DNA of 64,000 nt from an uncultured Rhodospirillales bacterium (GCA_903928895.1 CAIYSR010000145.1:39817-103816); one strand, 5' to 3'; shown: positions 9,762 through 18,723, numbered from the stretch's first letter. Numbers and translations: made by a program. Notes: generated by a model from the letters alone, not told the origin.

Positions 9762-9775
9762 TTGATCTAAATCAA
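9762..9775 (-). promoter_or_regulatory. Perfect FNR/FixK-type operator
   Basis: The sequence is TTGAT-CTAA-ATCAA, an exact match to the dyad consensus of FNR/FixK/Anr regulators. If it acts as a class II site centred at -41.5, transcription of the 103-residue protein gene would start near 9727, and a TAGGCT-like -10 would lie at about 9740. The enoyl-CoA hydratase gene ends at 9837 and is read in the same direction, so the small membrane protein is the only plausible target. Confidence 0.75.
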
Positions 9776-9836
9776 AACGGCAATATCGCTGCCGGATATG
9801 CCCCGCCCGCGCGACCGCGGGCGGGGGGCCGCCTGA

Positions 9837-10637
9837 TCAGCGCCCGGTGAACACCGGCGCCCGCTTCTCCAGGAACGCAGTCACCGCCTCGCGGTGATCC
9901 TCCGTTGTGTGCGCCAGCGCCTGCATCGCCGCGGACATCTCCAGAATGGCGGCGAGCCCCATGCCCTGGCCCTGTACCATCAGCCGTTTGGTCATGCGCA
10001 CGGCCTTTGGCGGATTGGCGGCGATGCGGGCCGCCATCGCCCGCGCCGTCGGCATCAGCTCGGCATCCGGCACCACCTTGGATACCAGCCGCGCCGCCAG
10101 CGCCTCCTGGGCGTTCAGGATATCGCCGGTGAAGGCCATCTCGCAGGCCTTGGAATATCCCACCACGCGCGGCAGCAGCCACGCCCCGCCGTCGCCGGGA
10201 ATGATGCCGACCTTGACGAAACTCTCGGCGAACCGCGCGCTCTCGCTGGCGATACGGATATCGCACATGCAGGCCAGATCGTTGCCGGCCCCGATCGCCG
10301 GCCCGTTCACCGCCGCGATCACCGGCACTTCGACCTTCTCGAAGGCCAGCGGAATGCGCTGGATGCCGGCGGAATAGTAGCGCGGAGTCTCGGTCGGGTT
10401 GTCGGCCCGCTGCTTGAGCCCCTCGAACATCTTCTTGAGGTCACCGCCCGATGAAAACGCCGTCCCCGCGCCGGTCAGGATGGCGCAGCGGACGGAGGGG
10501 TCGGCGTTGATGCGCTCGAGCGCCGCCACGATCCCATCGACCATGCCGGCCTCGGAGATCGGATTGCGCATCTCGGGCCGGTTCATCGTGATGGTGACGA
10601 CGTGGCCGTCCTGTTCGTAGATCACGGGGTCGGACAT
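9837..10637 (-). CDS. Enoyl-CoA hydratase/isomerase (crotonase) family
   Basis: A 266-residue crotonase-fold protein. The first oxyanion-hole segment is GAGTAFSSGGDLKKM and the second is VNGPAIGAGNDLACMCDIRIAS; these bind and polarise the acyl-CoA thioester. The catalytic glutamates of true hydratases are expected near the second motif and in SFVKVGIIPGDGGAWLLPR, where one position is Gly-Asp-Gly, so exact chemistry is uncertain. The start at 10637 gives MSDPVIYEQDGHVVTITMNRP, a standard N-terminus; longer reading frames upstream run into the M14 gene and are not used. It follows the peptidase gene by 29 bases and may be co-transcribed, but no shared pathway is obvious. Confidence 0.9.
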   Translation of the reverse strand: MSDPVIYEQDGHVVTITMNRPEMRNPISEAGMVDGIVAALERINADPSVRCAILTGAGTAFSSGGDLKKMFEGLKQRADNPTETPRYYSAGIQRIPLAFEKVEVPVIAAVNGPAIGAGNDLACMCDIRIASESARFAESFVKVGIIPGDGGAWLLPRVVGYSKACEMAFTGDILNAQEALAARLVSKVVPDAELMPTARAMAARIAANPPKAVRMTKRLMVQGQGMGLAAILEMSAAMQALAHTTEDHREAVTAFLEKRAPVFTGR

Positions 10638-10666
10638 TTGGGGTTTCCTCCGGTTGATGGCTGAAC

Positions 10667-12400
10667 CTAGCCGCTTGCCGCCGTGGCAGGAAAGTCCCGC
10701 AGCAGCGCCACCGCCTTCAGCGCCGTGCGCATTTGCGTCCGCTGCGCGAGGCGGAAGGCATCGCCATAGATGGTCTCGTCCGGATACTCGGTGATGAGCT
10801 GCCACGGCACCGTCTGGCGGGCGCTTTCGCCGATGTTGCAGGGGATGCCGTTGATCACCGGGAATGGCACCGCACCCGCATGCGCGGCCCAGGCGGCGAG
10901 CTGGGTGGCGTTGAAAGCCGCCAACTCGGCGTCCTCCGCGAGATCGGCGGTCAGCGCTTCGAGGAATTCGCGCGCGCCGGCGGCGTGGCCGGGCAAATGG
11001 CGCAGGATCAGGAAGAAGCCCTTCGGGATCGTCCACAGTTCGAAGCCGCGCGGCAGATAGCCCGAGAGCGGGCGGGTCCACTCGTGGGAGGGGTAGCCGT
11101 GCAGGTTGAGGTGGAGGCGGGCGCCGGTTTCCGCGATCAAGGCCAGCCGCGCCGCCTTTTCGTGCAGCGGCGGGGCTTCGCGGGCTTCGACATCGTCGCC
11201 GAGCGCCGAATAGCGGGCGGCGTGATGCATGTGGCGCGGATTGGCCGCGCGCAGGGCGTGATGCAGCGCGTTGCCGTCCGGGTTCTCGCAGGCGATGAAC
11301 CCGAAGGCCTGCCCGGCCGCGCGCAACACCGCCGCCGCCCGCAGCGCGCCGACGATGCCCGAGGTCTCGTTGGCATGCTGCCCTGCCGACAGCAGCACCG
11401 CCGGCCCGGTTCCCTCGAACACCCGTGCCAGCAGCTTGCGCCCCTGCACCGAGACGATATCCCGCACGCCCCCTCCCAGCGCCTCGACCGCCGCATGGAT
11501 CTGCGCCTCGGTGAGCGGCCTGTCCGCCCCGGCGAGATCGTCCGGCCCGCGCAGGGCGCGCGTGGCGGCGCTGTGCGGGAGCAACGTGATGGTCAGCCGC
11601 GCCGGCCCATCCAGGGTGACGATCTCAGGCACGATCTGGCCGGGCTGGGCAGTCCGGTCCATCGGTCCGAGCCCGGCGCGGGCCTTCATCACGTCGAGGA
11701 TCGAGAAATAGAAGTCCTCGTGCAGCGCCTCCGCCGTACTGATCACCTCGTCGCCATAAGGCAGGTCGCGCTCGATACCGGGCAGAACCGCCGCGATCGC
11801 CATCACCTCGAAACACGGCCAGCCCGGGGGCCAGGGATGCGTCGTGATGGCCGTCATCGCGGTGCGGAAGACCGCCTCGTATTCGGTCTCCAGCGGCCCA
11901 TCCGCCATCAGCGTGCCCGCCGCATCCCAGTGCCGCAACCACCCGCAGGGCGTCAGCACCGGCACCCCAAGCGGGTCCGGCCGCAGCACATTCGGCGCGA
12001 ACACCGGCACCACCGCCGCCCCATCAAGGCCGACGCCGTAGGACAGCTCCGCCTCCCCTGCAATAAAGGTCAGCCCGGCATCAGGATACATGCCGGCCAG
12101 CGGATAGGCTTCCAGCCGGAACCGTTCGGGCGGAGCCTGGGCGTGGCTCGGCAGCGCGATGCGCAGCGCCTGCGGCGGCCCGCCAACCTCCTCGAGAAAG
12201 AAATGCACCAGCGGCTTGTATGCGCTGCGGATCCGCGCCTGCACCCCGGCCGTGGCCAGCCGCGCCTCCACGGCACGCCGCGCCGCTGCGTTGTCGAACA
12301 GCCATGCCTCGATCCGCGCCCCGCGATGGGACCCGTCGCCGAACCGCGCCTCCAGCCCGTCCAGCGTGCGCGGCAAGGTCAGATCGAGGAGAACGGTCAT
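10667..12400 (-). CDS. M14-like zinc carboxypeptidase/deacylase family protein
   Basis: The 577-residue protein has an N-terminal region of about 320 residues without a recognised fold and a C-terminal M14 metallopeptidase-like domain. Zinc ligands are visible as HANE (His342, Glu345) in SAGQHANETSG and a third histidine in HLNLHGYPSHE (His430 or, more likely, His434); ENPDGNALH between them fits the substrate-binding loop. No signal peptide is evident, so it should be cytoplasmic. Its start overlaps the dppC-like stop by 4 bases, so it is translated with the peptide importer and probably trims imported peptides or amide conjugates. Substrate is inference. Confidence 0.8.
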   Translation of the reverse strand: MTVLLDLTLPRTLDGLEARFGDGSHRGARIEAWLFDNAAARRAVEARLATAGVQARIRSAYKPLVHFFLEEVGGPPQALRIALPSHAQAPPERFRLEAYPLAGMYPDAGLTFIAGEAELSYGVGLDGAAVVPVFAPNVLRPDPLGVPVLTPCGWLRHWDAAGTLMADGPLETEYEAVFRTAMTAITTHPWPPGWPCFEVMAIAAVLPGIERDLPYGDEVISTAEALHEDFYFSILDVMKARAGLGPMDRTAQPGQIVPEIVTLDGPARLTITLLPHSAATRALRGPDDLAGADRPLTEAQIHAAVEALGGGVRDIVSVQGRKLLARVFEGTGPAVLLSAGQHANETSGIVGALRAAAVLRAAGQAFGFIACENPDGNALHHALRAANPRHMHHAARYSALGDDVEAREAPPLHEKAARLALIAETGARLHLNLHGYPSHEWTRPLSGYLPRGFELWTIPKGFFLILRHLPGHAAGAREFLEALTADLAEDAELAAFNATQLAAWAAHAGAVPFPVINGIPCNIGESARQTVPWQLITEYPDETIYGDAFRLAQRTQMRTALKAVALLRDFPATAASG

Positions 12401-13221
12401 GGGGCACTCCGTGTGGTGGGATCGGTCCGGTCGCGCAGCCAGTCACCGAGCAGGTTCAAGCCGAGCACCGTCAGCATGATGGCAAGTCCGGGAAAGACGC
12501 TCACCCACCAGGCCGTTTGCAGATAGGTCCGCCCGTCCGCCAGCATCCCGCCCCAGGACGGGATCATCGGGTCGATACCCAGGCCAAGAAAGGTCAGGCT
12601 CGATTCGAGCAGGATGTTGTTGGCGACATTCAGCGTCATCAGCACCAACACCGGCGCGGCCGCATTGGGCAGGATGTGGCGGAAGATGATCGCCGGATCG
12701 CGCACCCCGACCGCCTGCGCCGCGACGACGAAATCGCGCTCGCGCAGCGCGATCGTCGCCGAGCGCACCACCCGCGCATACTGCACCCACTGCGCGATCG
12801 CCATGAACAGGATCAGCTTCCACATGTCGGTGCCCAGAATAGCGGCGAAGGTCAGCGCCACCAGAATGAACGGCAGGGCCAGTTGCACATCGGCCCAGCG
12901 CATCAGCACCATGTCCCAGGCGCCGCGATAATACCCCGCGACCAGCCCTGCCACCGTCCCCGCCGTGGCCGCCGTTGCCACCGACAACACCCCCACCGTC
13001 AGCGACACCTGCCCCCCGCTGACCACCCGGGCCAGCACATCGCGCCCCAGCGGATCGGTCCCCAGCGGATGCGGCCAGCTCTGGAACGGCAGGGTCAGCC
13101 GCATCGCGAGATCCATCGCATCCGCCCCGCCGGCAAACAGCAGGTCCGACAGCAGCACCGCCAGCACCATTGCCCCGGTCAGCCCGGCCCCCAGCAGAAA
13201 TTCGAGCGAACGGTACCTCAT
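12397..13221 (-). CDS. Dpp/Opp-type ABC transporter permease (DppC-like)
   Basis: A 274-residue binding-protein-dependent permease. The N-terminal helix and HPLGTDPLGRDVLARV segment are typical of DppC/OppC. The EAA-type loop that docks on the ATPase reads AQAVGVRDPAIIFRHILPN, and LTFLGLGIDPMIPSWGGML is another DppC hallmark. About six hydrophobic helices are present. It overlaps its partner permease and the M14 gene by 4 bases on each side. The locus codes for a binding protein and two permeases but no DppD/DppF ATPase. Confidence 0.93.
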   Translation of the reverse strand: MRYRSLEFLLGAGLTGAMVLAVLLSDLLFAGGADAMDLAMRLTLPFQSWPHPLGTDPLGRDVLARVVSGGQVSLTVGVLSVATAATAGTVAGLVAGYYRGAWDMVLMRWADVQLALPFILVALTFAAILGTDMWKLILFMAIAQWVQYARVVRSATIALRERDFVVAAQAVGVRDPAIIFRHILPNAAAPVLVLMTLNVANNILLESSLTFLGLGIDPMIPSWGGMLADGRTYLQTAWWVSVFPGLAIMLTVLGLNLLGDWLRDRTDPTTRSAP

Positions 13222-14141
13222 GTGCCGCGCACCCGCGGGTCCACCAGCCCGTACAGCACATCGACCAGCAGGTTCACCAGCACGATCATCGCTGCCAGCA
13301 CCGTCACCACCGCCTGCAACACCGGATAGTCACGCGAGGCCACCGCGTCGAAGGCGAGGCTCCCCATGCCGGGCCAGTTGAACACCCGCTCGACCACGAC
13401 GACGCCGCCGATCAGCCCGCCGAACTGCAAGCCGATGAAGGTGATCAGCGGGATCGCGCAGTTCCGCAGCGCATGCTTGTACAGCACCACCGTCTCGCTC
13501 AGCCCCTTCGAGCGCGCCACGGTGATGTACTGCGCGCCGAGCGTCTCCAGCATCGCCGTGCGCACCAGCCGCACATTGGTCGCGGAAAGGATGATGGCCA
13601 TCGTTGCCACGGGCATCACCAGTCCGGCAAAACCCTCCGCCCCCGACGGCGGCAGCCAGCCAAGGGCGATGGAGAACACCAGCACCAGCATGATGGCGAG
13701 CCAGAAATTGGGGAACGACAAGCCGAGCAGGGAAACGATGCGGATCGCCTGGTCGGACCAGCCGCCGCGATGCACCGCGGCCTGCACACCCAACGGCACC
13801 GAGATCAGCAGCGACACGGCGAGGGACAGCAATGCCAGCAGCAGGGTGAGCGGCAACGCCTGCGCCACCATCTTCGCCACCGGCACCCCACCCATGAAGC
13901 TGCGCCCCATGTCGCCCGTGAGCATTCCAGCGACGAAGCCGGCGTACTGCGCCCAGAACGGCCGGTCGAGCCCGAGGGCCGCGCGGATGTTCCGCAGGTC
14001 CTGCGCGCTGAACGAGCTCGACCCCTCCGCCAGCATCACCGCCGGATCGCCGGACAGCCGGATCGCCCAGGCCACCAGCAGGGTGACGACGAAGACCACG
14101 AAGACCGCCAGCGCGAACCGCTGCGCCAGAAAGCGGCCCAT
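13218..14141 (-). CDS. Dpp/Opp-type ABC transporter permease (DppB-like)
   Basis: A 307-residue permease with the DppB/OppB layout: a single N-terminal helix (RFALAVFVVFVVTLLVAWAI), a periplasmic loop and a five-helix core. The coupling loop is ARSKGLSETVVLYKHALRN, matching the family EAA motif, and VVVERVFNWPGMGSLAFDAV is the standard DppB segment near the end. It lies 21 bases after the substrate-binding protein gene and overlaps dppC by 4 bases, so the transporter genes form one operon. Together the two permeases would form the membrane channel of a di-/oligopeptide or related importer. Confidence 0.94.
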   Translation of the reverse strand: MGRFLAQRFALAVFVVFVVTLLVAWAIRLSGDPAVMLAEGSSSFSAQDLRNIRAALGLDRPFWAQYAGFVAGMLTGDMGRSFMGGVPVAKMVAQALPLTLLLALLSLAVSLLISVPLGVQAAVHRGGWSDQAIRIVSLLGLSFPNFWLAIMLVLVFSIALGWLPPSGAEGFAGLVMPVATMAIILSATNVRLVRTAMLETLGAQYITVARSKGLSETVVLYKHALRNCAIPLITFIGLQFGGLIGGVVVVERVFNWPGMGSLAFDAVASRDYPVLQAVVTVLAAMIVLVNLLVDVLYGLVDPRVRGT

Positions 14142-14162
14142 GCCGCCGCCTCGCCGACCTGC

Positions 14163-15689
14163 CTACTCGACGCTCGTGCCGATCAGGCGGAAGCGGTTAT
14201 CAGGCGGCACCACCAGCCCCTTCACCCGCCTGTTCACGCCGTAGTAGGTGTCGACGTTGTAGAGCGGCAGTTCGAGGGCGTGGTCGGCAACGAAATTGGC
14301 GATCTTCTGCAAGGCCTTTTCGCGTTCGCCGCGATCGGCGATACGGCGCTGGCCTTCCAGCATGGCGTCAAGTCCGGCGTCCTTGTCGTACGGGTTCCAG
14401 TGCTCGCCGCTGTGGTACATCAGATAGGCGGTGTTGTCGTAATCGAAGGTCCAGCCGCCCCAGCCCATCTGGAACATCTCCCCGGTCTTGCCGTTGGGGA
14501 TGATATCGTTGGTGAACAGGTTCATCTCGAATGGGCGGACCTGCGCCTTCAGCCCCGCCGCCGTCAGATATCCGGCGATGGCCTGGGCGACCTCGCGGAA
14601 CGTCGTGTCATTGCTGCGAAAGTCGAGTGACACCACTGTCCCGGGCGGCAGCTTGGCCTCGGCCAGCAGCTTCTTCGCCCCCGCCGGATCGAACGGCACC
14701 GGCTTTTGCGCCGGGTCGAAGCCGAACGAAAGCGTGGACTGGAAGCTCGTCACCGCCTTGGCGTGGCCTTGCAGGATCTGCTTGACGATGGCCTCGCGAT
14801 CCACCGCCATCACCATCGCCCGGCGCACCCGCTCATCCCGGGTTGGCCCATTCGCCGTGTTGAACCGCAGCACGGTCACCGTTGGCCCCGTGGTCGAAAG
14901 CAAGTGCAGGCTCGGGCTCGCCGTGATCGCCGGGATCAGCGCGATCGGCACATTGCTCGCCACATCCACCCGCCCGGCCTGCAATTCCGCCACCTGCGTA
15001 TTGGGCTCGACGATGAAGCGATAGACCACCTTGTCCAGCTTCGGCTTGCCATCCCAATGCCCAGCGCTCGGCTCCAGCGTCAGGCTCACCTTGTTCTCGT
15101 AGCCGGTCACCTTGAAGGGCCCGGTCCCGACGGGGTGCTGGCCGAACTCGGCGCTGCCCTTCTCGGCGGTGTATTTCGGCGGCACGATCATCGCCCCGTA
15201 GCCCGCCAGCTTCGAGATCATCACCGGGTCCGGCCGCTTGAGCACGATGTCCACGGTGTACGGGTCCAGCACCTCGACCGAGCCGATGGACGTGTAGTTC
15301 GACTGCTGCGGCCCCTTCGCCCCCTCCGGCCCGAGCAGCCGGGTCATGGTGAAGCGCACCGCCTCGGCGTCGAACGGTTCGCCGTTGTGGAATGTCACCC
15401 CCTGTCGCAGCTTGAACCGCAGCCGCATGCCCTCGTCCAGCACCTCCCACGAGGTCGCGAGTCCCGGCTTGAGGGTGAGTTGCTCGTCGCGCAGCACCAG
15501 GCCGTCGAACATGTTGGATGCCACCGCACCCCAGGCGATCAGGAAGGTCGAAATCGGGTCCCAGGTGTTGGGATCCTGCGCCTGCGCGATCGTCAGCGTC
15601 CCGGCCGCGCCCGCCGGCGGCGCCAGCACCGGGGCCGTCACGGCGGACAACGCCAGCACAGCAGTGGACAGCATCAGGCGCACACGCAT
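14163..15689 (-). CDS. Family 5 extracellular solute-binding protein (DppA/OppA-like)
   Basis: The 508-residue precursor opens with a signal peptide (MRVRLMLSTAVLALSAVTAP, cleavage probably after PAGAA near residue 29). The mature part has the SBP family 5 order: NTWDPISTF, LKPGLATSWEVLDEGMRLRF, GVTFHNGEPFDAEAVRFT and PVGTGPFKV. It captures a peptide, glycoside or opine-like ligand in the periplasm and delivers it to the two adjacent permeases. AGGGAG precedes the ATG at 15689, whereas longer upstream reading frames lack a signal peptide at the N-terminus. It heads the SBP-dppB-dppC-M14 operon. Ligand unknown. Confidence 0.93.
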   Translation of the reverse strand: MRVRLMLSTAVLALSAVTAPVLAPPAGAAGTLTIAQAQDPNTWDPISTFLIAWGAVASNMFDGLVLRDEQLTLKPGLATSWEVLDEGMRLRFKLRQGVTFHNGEPFDAEAVRFTMTRLLGPEGAKGPQQSNYTSIGSVEVLDPYTVDIVLKRPDPVMISKLAGYGAMIVPPKYTAEKGSAEFGQHPVGTGPFKVTGYENKVSLTLEPSAGHWDGKPKLDKVVYRFIVEPNTQVAELQAGRVDVASNVPIALIPAITASPSLHLLSTTGPTVTVLRFNTANGPTRDERVRRAMVMAVDREAIVKQILQGHAKAVTSFQSTLSFGFDPAQKPVPFDPAGAKKLLAEAKLPPGTVVSLDFRSNDTTFREVAQAIAGYLTAAGLKAQVRPFEMNLFTNDIIPNGKTGEMFQMGWGGWTFDYDNTAYLMYHSGEHWNPYDKDAGLDAMLEGQRRIADRGEREKALQKIANFVADHALELPLYNVDTYYGVNRRVKGLVVPPDNRFRLIGTSVE

Positions 15690-15763
15690 CACGGAACACT
15701 CCCTGGCAACGCGGCGGACCATGCCGCCACCTCGGGGGAGTGTTCCGCCGCGCCGCGGGGCCG

Positions 15764-17722
15764 TCAACCTCTGCCGGATGCCGCGCGCGACTCCGCCAGA
15801 TGATCGAACCGCCGCCGGTAGGTTCCCAGCCCCATCGTCTGCGAGCGCAGTTCGATGATGAAGTCGTGCAACTCGGCCTGCGGCACCAGCGCCTCCATCT
15901 CGTCCCACCCCGGCGCATCCGGCGCCTCCGCAAACCCGAGAATCTGCCCGCGCCTCCCGGTCAGCAGCCGCTGGGCCCGCGGCGTGAAGTCGCTCGGCAC
16001 CACGACCACCACGCGATCCACCGGCTCCAGCAGTATCGGCTCGGCCAACGCCAGCCCCTCGCGCATCGCCATCCCGGTCGCGGTCTTGAACGCCATATCG
16101 GAGCTGTCGACCGCATGGAACGAGCCATCGACCAAGGTGACGGAGACATCGACCACCGGGTTGCCGAGCGGCCCCTTGCGTGTCGCCTCCTCCGCCGCCT
16201 CACCCACCGCCGGGATGAAGTTGCGTGGCACCACCCCGCCGACGATCTTGTCGACGAACAGGAAACCCTCGCCGCGCGCCCGCGGCGCAATATCGATCTT
16301 CACGTCGGCGAACTGGCCGTGCCCGCCGGTCTGCCGCTTCAGCCTGCCGTTCTGGTGCACCGCCTTGCGGATGGTCTCGCGGTAAGCAACCTTCGGCGGC
16401 AGCGTGGTCACCTTCACGCCCGCGCCCTTGCCCAGCCGCTCGACGGCGGCGGAGAGATGCATCTCGCCCTGCCCGTGCAGAACGGTCTGCCCCAGGTTCG
16501 CGTCCTGGCTGACGCTCAGCGAGAGATCCTCCTCCATCGCCCGCTGCAACGCGCCGGACAGCTTGACATCGTCGTTGCGATCCCCCGTTGCGATCGCCAG
16601 GGCATAGACCGGCGCCGCCGGCACCGGGAACGGCAGCGCCGCCGCCCCGATCGTTGTCCCGGTGGCGATCCCGTCGAGCCGGCCGAGCGCGACCACGTCG
16701 CCCGCCTCCGCCTGCGCCACCTTCACCGGTTCCGCCCCCGGATAGCGGTAAATGCCGCCCAGCCGCTGGCCGCCGAGGCTCTGGCCGTCCTTCACCGTGC
16801 CGCGCAGCAGCCGCGCGAAGGAAAGCTTGCCGGTATGCCCGGCATAGACCGACTTGAACACCTGCAACACCGGTTCGGCGCCGGCGCCGATGCCCAGCCG
16901 CGCCGCCGTCTCCTCCGGCTGCGGCGCATCGTGGCGCAGCGTCTTCCACAGCCGCTGGATGCCGTTGTCGGTCTCGGCGGCGCCAAGCAGCACCTCCACC
17001 ACTGCGTCGCTGGCCAGGTCGGCGCGCAACTGGCCGTAGATTTCGGCACTCGTCGGCGCCACATCCTCGATCAACTTCTCCAGCAGCACGTCGTTGTGGT
17101 CGGCCAGCTTCTCCAGCAGCACCCCGCGCACCTCCTGCTCGCGCGCCTTGACCTCCGCCGGCAGCGAAATCACCTCCGACGGCTGCCCCTTGCGGTAGCG
17201 GTAGGCGCGCTCGCTGACCACGTCGACATAGCCCGTCACATGCCCGTTCTCGCGGATCGGCACCTGGCGCAGCGCCAGCGGCACCTGGGAAAAACCCTGC
17301 AACGCCTCGAGCGTGTCCTGCACCCGCCCTTCCAGGGTCTCGATCTTGTTGACGAAGATCAAATGGGGAATCTTCCGCGCGTCGAGCTGGCGCAGCAGCG
17401 GCCCCACCAGGATCGCCTTGGCCGGCTGCGGCTCGCACACCACGATGGCCACATCCACCGCGCCCAGCGCAGCGGACTGCTCGAAGGCGAATTCGACCGA
17501 ACCCGGGCAGTCCAGGATCGACCACGAATCGCCCAGGAAATGGCAATGGCCGAGCCGCACCTCGGTGCCCATCCGCCGGCTGCGCGGATCACTGCGCCGG
17601 ATCGGGGCGCCGGCGGCCGCCATCAAGGCCTCGAACACGGTTGACTTGCCACTGCCGTAGGGACCGACGACGGCGACGGAACGGGGACGATGCGTGCCGC
17701 CCCCGTTGGTTTGTCCTGACAT
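15764..17722 (-). CDS. EF-G-like translational GTPase paralogue with altered G motifs
   Basis: A 652-residue protein with EF-G architecture: G domain, domain II (around 290-375), a domain III-IV region including GQGEMHLSAAVERL and TGGHGQFADVKI, and a C-terminal domain V. The G motifs depart from canonical EF-G. The P-loop reads GPYGSGKS (residues 20-27) rather than AHIDAGKT, the G3 motif reads DCPGS (71-75) rather than DTPGH so the catalytic histidine position is Ser75, and NKxD reads NKIE (125-128). It is also about 40 residues shorter than FusA and lies far from ribosomal genes. Alphaproteobacteria commonly carry such a paralogue, often annotated as fusA; it is unlikely to be the housekeeping translocase. 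Function unknown. Confidence 0.85.
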   Translation of the reverse strand: MSGQTNGGGTHRPRSVAVVGPYGSGKSTVFEALMAAAGAPIRRSDPRSRRMGTEVRLGHCHFLGDSWSILDCPGSVEFAFEQSAALGAVDVAIVVCEPQPAKAILVGPLLRQLDARKIPHLIFVNKIETLEGRVQDTLEALQGFSQVPLALRQVPIRENGHVTGYVDVVSERAYRYRKGQPSEVISLPAEVKAREQEVRGVLLEKLADHNDVLLEKLIEDVAPTSAEIYGQLRADLASDAVVEVLLGAAETDNGIQRLWKTLRHDAPQPEETAARLGIGAGAEPVLQVFKSVYAGHTGKLSFARLLRGTVKDGQSLGGQRLGGIYRYPGAEPVKVAQAEAGDVVALGRLDGIATGTTIGAAALPFPVPAAPVYALAIATGDRNDDVKLSGALQRAMEEDLSLSVSQDANLGQTVLHGQGEMHLSAAVERLGKGAGVKVTTLPPKVAYRETIRKAVHQNGRLKRQTGGHGQFADVKIDIAPRARGEGFLFVDKIVGGVVPRNFIPAVGEAAEEATRKGPLGNPVVDVSVTLVDGSFHAVDSSDMAFKTATGMAMREGLALAEPILLEPVDRVVVVVPSDFTPRAQRLLTGRRGQILGFAEAPDAPGWDEMEALVPQAELHDFIIELRSQTMGLGTYRRRFDHLAESRAASGRG

Positions 17723-17911
17723 AAAGCGCCTCCTTTCGGACCGCTGCCGCGGTCTCGTTGCTCATTCGGCGCCCTGGAGACACCACCTGCGCATCAGAAG
17801 GGCGCTCATCGATGCTACTCCACAATCGCCGACGGGGGCGTCTTCTTTCTGTCACTTTTCCAATCTCGCCCTGCACTTGCCCGACCGACCCGGCGGGCGC
17901 ACATCGGGGCC

Positions 17912-18331
17912 ATGCTTCACCTCCTCAAGCTCTGCGTCGGCATCCGCGACATCGCCCAACTCCAGTCCGTCCAGGCCGCCCGCCTTGCCGCCGGCACTGC
18001 GCTGCGCCATCAGACCCGCAACTTCCCGCGCCGTGCGCAGGAGATTGTCGATGGCGGCTCGCTCTATTGGGTGATCTCGGGCGCCATCCTGGTACGCCAG
18101 CGCATCACCGCCATCGAGGCCGAACGCTGGGACGACGGCAGCGCCTGCGCCGGTCTGCATCTCGACCCCGTGCTGGTCCCGGTCCAGGGCCGGTCAACCA
18201 GGCCGTTCCAGGGTTGGCGCTACCTCGAAGCCGCCGCCGCGCCAGCCGATCTCTCCGCTACCGAAGCCGACGGCGCCGATGCACTTCCCGAGCCGATGCG
18301 CCGCGCCTTGCAGGCGCTCGGGCTGCTCTAA
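17912..18331 (+). CDS. DUF1489 family protein
   Basis: A 139-residue protein that begins LHLLKLCVGIRDIAQLQSVQ, the recognisable start of the alphaproteobacterial DUF1489 family. The middle segment TRNFPRRAQEIVDGGSLYWVISGAILVRQRI and the end with PFQGWRYLEAAAAPADL also fit. The family has no assigned function; it is small, soluble and widely conserved in alphaproteobacteria, often as a single copy. It is divergent from the EF-G paralogue across 189 bases. Confidence 0.88.
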   Translation: MLHLLKLCVGIRDIAQLQSVQAARLAAGTALRHQTRNFPRRAQEIVDGGSLYWVISGAILVRQRITAIEAERWDDGSACAGLHLDPVLVPVQGRSTRPFQGWRYLEAAAAPADLSATEADGADALPEPMRRALQALGLL

Positions 18332-18471
18332 CGACGGTTCCGCTCCCCATTAACGATTCGGGAAACCTCTTGCCGCGAATCGCGGAGGTGTGCATAGGGT
18401 AATCAGGCAGATAGCGCGTCTTGTTCGCGTCAAGCCTGAACCGAAACCTTAACCCTCGGAGCGCCACCAAG

Positions 18472-18651
18472 ATGTTCAACCGCCGCGCCTTGCTGGCCGC
18501 CATCGGCCTCACCCTCCCGGCCCTTGCCGTCGCCGAAGCCGCCGATGCCAAGAAGAAGGTCAAGAAGACCAAACCCGCCGCGCACGGCCCCAAGGTCGCC
18601 AGCCACAAGACCCGCAAGACCGCCAAGCCGGCCCCCCAGGCCCAAGGCTGA
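18472..18651 (+). CDS. Small lysine-rich exported protein
   Basis: A 59-residue product not recognised as a known family. It starts with a twin-Arg-containing n-region and hydrophobic core (MFNRRALLAAIGLTLPALAV) ending in a plausible AEAADA signal-peptidase site. The mature part of about 33 residues is almost entirely Lys, Ala, Pro, Thr and His (KKKVKKTKPAAHGPK). A basic periplasmic peptide could bind nucleic acid, lipopolysaccharide or peptidoglycan, but nothing shows which. GGAG lies 13 bases before the ATG. A hairpin follows the stop and separates it from the convergent gene. Confidence 0.6.
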   Translation: MFNRRALLAAIGLTLPALAVAEAADAKKKVKKTKPAAHGPKVASHKTRKTAKPAPQAQG

Positions 18652-18661
18652 TAGGTCCAGA

Positions 18662-18704
18662 CACCGGTCCGGATCGGGAGCCCTGCTCCTGGACCAGACC
18701 GGTG
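18662..18704. terminator. Bidirectional hairpin between convergent genes
   Basis: Outer arms CACCGGTC (18662-18669) and GACCGGTG (18697-18704) enclose an inner perfect stem GGAGC/GCTCC (18677-18681 with 18685-18689) with a three-base loop. It fills the 72-base gap between the small lysine-rich gene and the convergent ATC-hydrolase-like gene, the expected place for a shared terminator. Confidence 0.55.
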
Positions 18705-18723
18705 CAACAGGCGGACGACTGGT

